Assembly: GCA_963971425.1 (NCBI GenBank)
Contig: OZ020516.1
Span: 35,080,199-35,144,198 of the forward strand
Origin: Bryoerythrophyllum caledonicum
Taxonomy: Eukaryota; Streptophyta; Bryopsida; Pottiales; Pottiaceae
DNA: 64,000 nt
Reading direction: 5' to 3'
Positions 47,901 through 55,634 of the stretch are shown here, in pieces. The notes under the pieces were generated by a model. The model did not search any database, had not been told where the DNA came from, and saw only the letters and a program-made list of their open reading frames with translations. Every line of letters starts with the position of its first letter. Position 1 is the first letter of the stretch. Position numbers and translations under genes: made by a program.

Positions 47901-50900
47901 GCGCTGCTGCTTCACCAATCTCTTGCTGAATTGAGACACAAAAATCATTAGAAAACCCTGTGTAAGAGACTAGAGAGCCACTGCAAGATCCTCCAAAATA
48001 AAGTGCCGCCAACGGTACCACCCTCAAAGGAGGTTAGAGGGAGGAACTCCTTGTCACTCTAATAGAGGCGCCGCTAGCGGCTCCCCTTTTCAGACTACCC
48101 AAAGGTACCTCGCAGCCTCTAAAAGGGAAGGGTGGCCAACGTCATTCACTCCACAGGATGCCTTGAGCAAGCCACTTGCACCTCATAAACGGTGTGGTGC
48201 TGGCATCACTCCCTCTTGACACTTCCCCAAGGAAGCCATTAACACCTCAAGAAGAGGGTGCCGCTAGCGGCACTCTCTCTAAGGGGTGCCTTGAGCAAGC
48301 CACTTGTACCTTCAACAGGATAAGCGGCTGGAAACACTCCCAGGAGAGGCTGCCTCAAGGAAGCCATCAACATCCATTAAAGAGAGTGCCGCCAACGGCA
48401 CATACTTTACTGGATACCTTGAGCAAGCCACTTGCACCTCTAAAAAGGTGAGCCGCTCAAATAACTCCCTCTACAGGCTTCCCCAAATAAACCATCAACA
48501 TCTAAAGAAGAGGGTGCCGCTAGCGGCACTCTCTCAATGGGATGTCATGTACAAGCGACTTGCCCTCCAAAAGATTGAGCTGCTGGTAATACTCGCACTA
48601 GAGGCTGCCTCCAGAAAGGTATTAGCATTATGAAAAGTGAGTGCCGTTAGCGGCACTTCCTTCAAGGGGTGTTGATGACATACAATTAACTCCACAAGGC
48701 CTTTTCACTAAGAATGATCATATATTTGACAAATATTGATTGTCAGATAAATGAAATGAAGTTGTAAAAGAAGAATAGTACCTGATATAGTACTCCAACG
48801 AGTCCTTTAACAGTAAGCGTGTACCATGTTGGAGTTCTATCACGTTTTGCAATCGCATCATCAATATCAGCCTTTGTCACTAGGTTCTCAAAATAAGAGA
48901 GGGGTTGCCCAGCAATTCGTTGAATTCTATACAGCTTGTGGACTAGATTGGATTTCACATGGCACCTCTGGTTCCGCCTGCAAAAGGAATGGATGGAGTT
49001 AAGGGACAATGTAGGCAATTTTTATAATTTAGTAAATTTCGTGAAATCAGAACTTACCAATTGACCTGGTGGAGTGCAGTCACGAGTGGTCCTGTCGAAC
49101 CTGTTGGAACATCCAAGATAATCGACTCCACTGCGTAGTGCCAATCTTTGTCATCACCGTGGTCTCTGTTGATAATCTCCAGCCAAGCTTTGAGACGATG
49201 GTTCCCATCCCAAACATAGAACATCTTACCCGAGTATTTCATCAAGTCTTCATCTGCCAGCAACTGTGCCTCAAACTCGTCATTCTTCTTCTTCCACAAT
49301 GGACTCCATCCAAGAATAATCTCCTCGCTAACATCAAGTGTCTTCCCGTGATCATTTTGCAGTGCAACATAGAATACGCCATGACCTTCCATGTATCCGG
49401 TGCTCACAAAGTGAGCCCCTAAAGAGCTGACGTCGTTTGAGAGAGGCGGCCTCACCGCCAATACTTCCTTCATTCTACACAGAGGGATATCAATCTTGGA
49501 CTTCTTTCGTGGCTTCATCCGTAACTTCTCCAGGACAAGACTCGTGTTCACTGATTCCTGTAATACAAGTGAATCCATCTCTCTCCTCAAATCCTCGGCT
49601 GACATTTCCTCCCGAAGATCATCATTGACGCTCTCATCCTCTAAATTGTTGTCATTGTCTTCATCATCATTGGAATGGACCCCTGCATCTAGAGAATGAT
49701 TAATCAAATGGAATAGAATACAATACAGAACCGCTTTTGATAATCTAGATGCATTTGCTACCTGAATTTTCACAAATTGGAGGTTGCACGTTGCCCACTT
49801 GGTCGAATTCACGTTCCACGCCCTCAAGCTCCATATCTGCAACAAAGCATTTGTGTTAACTTCAAAATTTAATGAAGACAGTCTAACAAACAGTCACGAA
49901 TTTACATCAGTGGTTTCCTGGTTTCACGAGTGAACATCACCGGTTTATCGAATAATCATCACTAGTTGCACGAATAAACGAACTGGTTTCACAATTATAC
50001 ATTCCTGGTTTCACGAGTGAACCTCACTCGTTTCCAATATACATCACACGTTTAGAAAATCCTCGCACATAATGTCGTCACTGTAGAAGTACTTAATGAA
50101 CAAATAGTACCAAATGTGAAAGTACCGAAATCCACTATGTTTGGAAGGACCCCTGTGAAGGAGGTGCCGCCAGCGGCACTTGCTTCACAGGTGTCCTCGA
50201 ACCTTGCACCTGTCCGGCCATCCTACAGTTGCTCCATTCGCGCCCAAGGTTAAATGCAGTGAGGAGTCCAAGAGACTATCGACGTTCTCATCCTTCACAA
50301 CAGTGCCCACAGTTGTCTGTACTAATATCAAATCCTTAAAAGCACTAATATCCCAGACTTCAACATCCAGGTACATGCGTAGTATTGCCTTAAGGTCATG
50401 AAAATCATCTGGTTTTGGATCAAAATATTCGAAGCTAACATTGACAACCTCCTGGACAAATCGAAATTATCACAACCACATCGTTACTTCAATACAAAAC
50501 TGTAACAAATAACTGAGACACTGACAGTCGATGAGTGAAAGAAGCTCCATTCCGCAATCAGCTCTCCCGTGAGAAATCGTCATTGCAGACAGTGAGAAAT
50601 CGTCATTGCTCCCAGTAAGAAATCGTCTTTGCAGACAACATATCAGAGGTGTGAATGGTGGGTATACTTCACGATATTTCAGCAGTAAAACTATTTGAAA
50701 CCACGCATACATATTAATGAAATCGCATTTCAATCGATTCTTCCTCTTCCCAACCCAGCTACATGTAAGGAATAACGAACATTCACTCTAAAAATCTGCA
50801 TTGCCAACATAGAATTGTATTTTGTTCGTGCCCTTATCACTTCTCAACGCTCAGACTACATTACTTTGCTTTCAGTGAACAATACACTCCAACTCTACAT

Positions 50901-53900
50901 TCGCACATGCATGTGAAGTTGGCTGAGATTAGCATCCTCAGCAGATCTCCGATAAATTAACCTCGCGAGTGACGAGGCCATCCTACAGTTGCTCCATTCC
51001 TGGTTTCACGAGTGACGAGCCTACGAACTGCTCGTGTATACGGACCAGACCGCATACACATGCGCCCTATATTCCGCGGAGAGACTCAGATTGTACTCCC
51101 TCCTCGAACAGGACTTGCAATTGTGTGTATACAAATGTGATGTGTTCATAAATAAAGGTTTAGAATTATTACAGTTGGTTTTGACAGAACTGATATTTCT
51201 GTTGCATGCATACATGCACCAAGGTATGAGAACACGACAACCAGGTACTACTAGGTCACGATGTGCACAGAATGAGTTCGTCAGAGATTTTGTGGACCTC
51301 TTCATTAAAGTCGAATTCGCACGCTGCGAATCATGTGGGGCATTGGCGATCCCCCTCTGGCGAAGTAGACTACTTCAATCGAAGCCAGACTATTTAACGT
51401 AACGATAATATAAGCTAGCGGAGTTATATTATACACATGGCCCCACCAACAGGGTCTGGCGTCTACCGTCTCTGACAGTTGAGTTCAGACTTCGAAGCTG
51501 GAGAGGTTGCAACACCGTTGAAAACGATTGGATTCATTCAATGGCAACGTGGCCAGGAAATATAAGCCAAGACTAATACGCGCGAGTCGCGAAAGGAGGC
51601 ATCGATCAGTGGGTTCACTTTTCTGATTTGGTAGAACACCTGTGAAGGAGGTGCCGCCAGCGGCACTTGCTTCACAGGTGTTCTACCACCACTCACCTGC
51701 CCGGCCATCATACCTACCCGGTATCAAGAATCGGTGGACAAGTTCTGCAGTTTCGTCGACATCTCCTAAGTTCAACAGTTCATCATTTATCTTCTGCGTC
51801 CACGTCGTCTGCTGAACTGCTAGGTATGATGGTCGGGCAGTAGTGCACTTCTAGGTATGATGGCTCACGAGTGCACTTCTATGAACAGCTAGGTATGATG
51901 GCTCACGAGTGTACTTCAACGTCTGCTGAACTGCAGAACTTAGAAGTTCTCTGAATGTGAATCGTTGGACAATTCATCAATTAACATCTGCTTCGACGTG
52001 GACGCCAACAACGTTGTTTAACTAACTGCAGCTCCGACGTGGACTCCAACAACATTGTTTAACTATCTACAGCTCCGACGTGGACGCCAACAACGTTGTT
52101 TAACTATCTACAGCTCCGACGTGGACGCCAACAACGTTGTTTAACTAACTACAGCTCCGACGTGGACTCCAACAACATTGTTTAACTATCTACAGCTCCG
52201 ACGTGGACGCCAACAACGTTGTTTAACTAACTACAGCTCCGACGTGGACGCCAACAACGTTGGTGTAACTAGCTTCTGCTTCAACGTGGACGCCAACAAC
52301 GTTGATATAACTAACTACAGCCTCGACGTGGACGCCACCAACGTTGAATTAACCAGATTCTGCTTCGACGTGGACGCCATCAATGTTGGTTAAAAAAAAC
52401 TCCAACAACGTTGTTTAACTAACTACAGCTCCGGCGTGGACACCAACACGTTGGATTATCGAGCTTCAGCTCTGATGGATGAACGTGATGCAGTCATACC
52501 AAGGCCACTACACCAGATCCCATCAGAACTCTGAAGTTAAGCTCGATGAACGTGATGCGGTCATACCATGGCCACTACACCAGATCCCATCAGAACTCTG
52601 AAGTTAAGCTCCTATGGGCCGAAATAGTACTGGTCCAGGTGACCATCCGGGAAGCCCCTATGCTGCATCCATTTTGATCTCTATAAAAAATCCAAGTCCA
52701 ACGATTCAGATTCATGTCGATTTGAAGCTGGATCGACAACTGTAATATTTAGTCAGTAACAAGTTTGTTTGGTAGATCCACGGTGAAGTAGGTGCCGCCA
52801 ACGGCACTTGCTTCACAGTGGATCTACCAAACAACCTTGGTACAAATTAAATATTACAGTTGACGATCCAGCTCCAAATCGAGCTGAATCTGAATCGTGG
52901 CTCTTGCTTAACAGGTGTCGTCATGGCATTCACAGGGCCATTTTACTTCAACTAAATAGAACGTCACTTGTTGACGTTGACCGAAATCTACAACCGCAAC
53001 TACACTAAGCATGTAAGTGCAACAAATAATGTTACTGGAACTCTACAAGTTATGTGTACGACACAATAAAATACCTCCCTGCATTGAAGGTTTCCGGTAT
53101 TTGAAGTTAAGCAGAGTTTGGTAGACGTTTAGCGGAGTTTAATTGATGTTTAGCAGATTATTGTTGACCTTTAGCGGAGTTTAATTGACGTGTAGCGGAG
53201 TATTATTGTCGGACACACAGGGATCTGTTGACATTTATTAGACATCTGTTGACGTTTACAGGGGTCCTGACTCTCTACTCTCCCTCTACCTTACTCTCCT
53301 GACTCCCTCCTCTCCCTCTCCCTACTGTCCACACTCATCCCTAAACTGCCTCCTTACTCTCCCGCTCTCTTACTGTCCCGACACGACCCTTACTGTCCCG
53401 ACTCCTTTCTCTCCCTCACCCTACTGTCCCGATCCCCTCCTGTCCCGACTCCTTACTCTCCCTCTCCCATACAGTCCCGAGACGACCCTCACTGTCCCGA
53501 CTCCTTTCTCCCCCGCACCCTACTGTCCCGACCCCTTTCTGTCCCGACTCCTTACTCACCCTCGCACGCACTGTCCCGACACGATCTTTACTGTCCCGAC
53601 TCCTTCCTCTCCCTCTCCCTACTGTCCCGACCCCATACTGTCCCGACCCCATACTGTCCCGAACCCAACTCCTTACTATCCCGACTCCTTACTGTCCCGA
53701 CTTTGGAACTAAACGAAACAAATATTCTTTACTTTTTCACAACTCCTAGTTTCGGCCTCTTGTCAGATCCATTCCAAATAGAACAATTTAGTCTAGACTT
53801 TTGCAGTTAAGATGTATGTGGATACCTTCATAATCAACATGAGTAAGTCTTGCAAATCAAATGAACTTACCTGCCAAGAGATCCCTTGCACGCGATGAGT

Positions 53901-55001
53901 TTCGCTTCCCACGTAGCTGCGTTTGAATCGCTCCTTCTTCGTCTGCGACAACAACAAGAGTTCAACAACCACCGTTTAACCTCCACACCTCTTTCTAGCA
54001 AATCAACATCAACAAATTTCAAGTTCAAAACCCTATTCCAATATCCAAGTCGAAAACCTAATTTCAGAACCCTTTTCATAATATTACCTTCTGTCAATTC
54101 TAAACTGTGACTACGTGCAACCTTCCTACTGTACTGAAAAAAACGACCAGAAACAGAACTGCGAGCATCCTTCTACTACGCTCTCAACCACGACCTCAAA
54201 CACAACTGCGACCATCCTTCTTACTCCGCTCTCAACCACGACCTCAAACACCAACAAGTGCGTTGACCAAACCCTAAATCAACCACCAAAGTCTTTAAAC
54301 TTGAGAATGAAGAATCACACAAGCTAACAACAAAGGAAAGTATTGATCCATCACTTCAACTGTAAAAAAACACGACTTACAATGTAATAGAGAGTCACCA
54401 ACATTACTCGCAAACTTCTCCAAGCTTGAAAACGACACAAAACTATAAACTAAAGTTACATCTTCAAAGCTGCAAATGAAAACTACTCAATCTATGGATT
54501 TCTTTGACTAGACTTCTAAACAAAATGAGCTAAAATTTTTAGGGTTATGTCATCAAGTAAAAGGAACAAAAACTTCTTGTTACGACTTTTGGTTCTCACG
54601 GTATAATTCAGAGAGTAAACATCTTGTTGCATTTATTGACTTTACATGTTGTAACGTCTAGAAGGTTAATAATCATGCACATTACCTGATTGTAAAGGAG
54701 GTTGTCTTGAGTATGGGTCTCCAGATGCCATGTCTGCTCCCAGTGATGTGCTGCGACTCTCGCTTCTACTTGGGGATCCATGTTCCAGTTGCCCTGGGCC
54801 CTGGACAATCGCGGGTATACTTTCAAGATCTAGATTATCCTCTTCACTCATTTTTCCAGTCTGAACAACTTGATCGGAGAACTCTAACACTTTGGCCGTC
54901 TCACCAATCTCTGCAATTCTAGCTCTCTGCTTCTTTTCTCTCATCATTTTGTTCCTCAGCATGGTCTTCCTATTGCTGAAACAAAACTTCTTCTTTGGCA
55001 T
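44935..55001 (-). CDS. ParB-like domain / amino-methyltransferase-like protein, eleven exons
   Basis: Proposed minus-strand exons are 55,001-54,686, 53,942-53,871, 49,836-49,762, 49,688-49,058, 48,977-48,782, 47,925-47,506, 47,420-46,386, 46,309-45,962, 45,865-45,598, 45,514-45,313 and 45,151-44,935. Every junction is GT..AG. Phases agree and there is no internal stop, giving 1,259 residues. If the first two exons were wrong, the ATG at 49,834 still gives 1,129. Residues of about 215-425 are ParB/sulfiredoxin-like with the core FYVWDGNHRLKAW (DGNHR about 315-319). Residues of about 735-800 are a Lys/Glu/Ala coiled coil. The C-terminal part has the circular-permuted beta-class order of N4/N6 methylases: FNLIIGDFPDG (about 935-944), then KPGSLVLDAFASTGNS (about 1,108-1,123) and ACKDIGRHIVALE. 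The catalytic motif reads DFPD where DPPY or a close form is usual, so activity is uncertain. The gene is divergent from the transposase gene. Confidence 0.75.
48003..48656. repeat. Tandem array of about 127-bp units each centred on a 16-bp palindrome
   Basis: Palindromes close to GTGCCGCYARCGGCAC start at 48,003, 48,068, 48,258, 48,386, 48,514 and 48,641, with a decayed one near 48,132. The last four are 127-128 bp apart, and each unit also carries TTGAGCAAGCCACTTGYACC. The array fills most of the intron between 48,781 and 47,926 of the minus-strand gene. Copies at 48,258 and 48,514 are perfect GTGCCGCTAGCGGCAC. Confidence 0.9.
50147..50196. repeat. Hairpin with palindromic tip, copy 1
   Basis: The arms GGACCCCTGTGAAG and CTTCACAGGTGTCC flank the palindrome GTGCCGCCAGCGGCAC (50,164-50,179). 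It lies in the 4-kb second intron of the minus-strand gene, beside the BCCIP fragment. Confidence 0.85.
50240..50451 (-). pseudogene. BCCIP: Captured exon of BCCIP (BCP1-like) host gene
   Basis: Behind a good acceptor (TTTGTCCAG), the minus frame reads EVVNVSFEYFDPKPDDFHDL, then MYLDVEVWDISAFKDLIL and QTTVGTVVKDE. This is the conserved N-terminal block of eukaryotic BCCIP/BCP1, a nuclear chaperone-like protein. Homology stops soon after GTVVKDEN, and no other BCCIP exon is visible. The piece starts in phase 0, while the surrounding gene's exons join in phase 1 without it, so it is best seen as a gene fragment sitting in an intron. MULE-type elements are known to pick up such fragments. Confidence 0.8.
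51034..51402 (+). pseudogene. Possible captured fragment of a host gene (RNA polymerase I largest-subunit-like?)
   Basis: A 122-codon plus-strand frame has protein-like composition, with AERLRLYSLLEQDLQL, NEFVRDFVDLFIKVEFARCE and SCGA. The C..CGA ending after a helical stretch recalls the zinc-binding clamp region of the RNA polymerase I largest subunit. The second cysteine pair is missing and the match is by eye only. It lies in the same intron as the BCCIP fragment, in the opposite orientation. It may be a chance frame. Confidence 0.25.
51630..51687. repeat. Hairpin with palindromic tip, copy 2
   Basis: Perfect 18-bp arms, GGTAGAACACCTGTGAAG and CTTCACAGGTGTTCTACC, flank GTGCCGCCAGCGGCAC (51,651-51,666). 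The inner arm CTTCACAGGTGT is shared with copy 1. Confidence 0.92.
51995..52475. repeat. 41-bp minisatellite, about 12 units
   Basis: The unit GACGTGGACGCCAACAACGT plus TGTTTAACTAACTACAGCTCC repeats with a 41-42 bp period and grows more diverged toward the right. It lies in the 4-kb intron. Short open frames across it are artefacts. Confidence 0.93.
52478..52544 (+). pseudogene. 5S rRNA-like 5' half (67-bp tandem duplicate)
   Basis: This segment repeats the first part of the following 5S-like sequence, from GATGAACGTGATGC through AGTTAAGCTC. It is directly adjacent to that sequence with a period of 67 bp and few mismatches. It lacks the internal box C and the 3' half. Confidence 0.8.
52553..52670 (+). 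rRNA. 5S rRNA-like sequence, full length but diverged
   Basis: The 118-bp segment lines up with plant 5S rRNA over its whole length at roughly 80% by eye. It matches at GATGCGGTCATACC, GATCCCATCAGAACTC, GAAGTTAAGC (box A), TAGTACTGG, GGTGACC..CCGGGAAG (box C) and the closing TGCATCC, which pairs with the 5' end. A TTTT terminator follows at 52,672-52,675. It sits alone in an intron rather than in a 5S array, and the differences suggest a pseudogene or a 5S-derived mobile element (5S-type SINE, or an LTR of the Cassandra kind). Confidence 0.75.
52701..52898. repeat. 198-bp imperfect hairpin with palindromic tip, copy 3
   Basis: Arms of about 90 bp pair from ACGATTCAGATTC / GAATCTGAATCGT at the base through TTTGTTTGGTAGATCCAC / GTGGATCTACCAAACAA. 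The tip is GTGCCGCCAACGGCAC (52,792-52,807). It follows the 5S-like sequence by about 30 bp. The inner stem GGTGAAGTAG/CTTGCTTCAC resembles the other two hairpins. Such a long foldback could be a miniature transposon or a small-RNA precursor. Confidence 0.88.
53090..53230. repeat. Short tandem repeats TTTAGCGGAGTTTAATTGAYG
   Basis: About five degenerate units with a period of about 22-26 bp, in the 4-kb intron. Confidence 0.7.
53270..53700. repeat. TACTGTCCCGACTCC minisatellite
   Basis: A pyrimidine-rich array built on TACTGTCCCGAC with CTCCCTCTCCC spacers. A higher-order period near 105 bp is visible between 53,400 and 53,620. A Gly/Arg/Ser frame on the minus strand is a by-product. Confidence 0.88.
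54157..54250. repeat. 47-bp tandem duplication
   Basis: Two copies starting AACTGCGASCATCCTTCT, at 54,157 and 54,204, in the first intron of the minus-strand gene. Confidence 0.85.
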
Positions 55002-55634
55002 TCTCTCACTGCTACCAATGGCTGATTAGTTTTGCATCCTAACCAGACCACTTAACCAATCCAGGCAAACGTATATGCCAATAAACCACATCACTACCAA
55101 AAGATAATTGACTCAGCTGCAATATTGATTTCCCATACTAATCTTATATTGCCACCACAGCCACCTCCTTAACGGGCTTAACTGATTAAATGATGAACCC
55201 TCGGCGAGATTTCTATTACTTTGCATCCATCACCTTTAATTGAATTAGATAACCACTGTTCCTATTCAAACATATAGCCGTCTTTACAACACTTTATTGG
55301 GCTTACGTCCAAGATGTATCGTATTTACTATAATCTCCCAAACCGTCTCGCCCGCCAAAAAGGATCTAAATTCTAAATTTTAATCAATATCTGGCGTTGT
55401 TCCCTTTTTATCCAAAATAAGAACATAGAGGGCGTGACTCAACTAAATAACCGATGGCGCCACTGAGAGCCAAATATCAATTCTCGCTCTATTGAATAGA
55501 TGCATTTTACCCCTCCGTTTCTTACCACATAATTACCTTGACCTTCAGGCTCTCGAGTGAAACCTATATAAGGCTCCACATTCTCTTGTTTCTTCCTCTT
55601 CAAACTCTGTTGTGTTAATGGTTTGGTTATCGTC
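55002..55634. promoter_or_regulatory. Bidirectional spacer between the divergent methyltransferase-like and transposase genes
   Basis: The start codons at 55,001 (minus) and 55,635 (plus) face away from each other across 633 bp with no gene inside. A good TATA box, CTATATAAGGC, at 55,564-55,573 would place transcription about 30 bp further on and leave a 5' leader of about 35 nt for the transposase. For the minus gene a weaker AATATAAG lies at 55,150-55,143. Shared control of the two genes is inference. Confidence 0.55.

Noticed and set aside
48176-48633. Plus-strand frames over the palindrome array
   Set aside because: They run through tandem intron repeats and show no protein features.
48003-48656. 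Bacterial-type terminators
   Set aside because: The GC palindromes lack T-runs, and the surroundings are clearly eukaryotic introns.
50240-50451. BCCIP segment as an exon of the ParB/methyltransferase-like gene
   Set aside because: The flanking exons join in phase 1 without it. Including it in its BCCIP frame (phase 0) breaks the reading frame.
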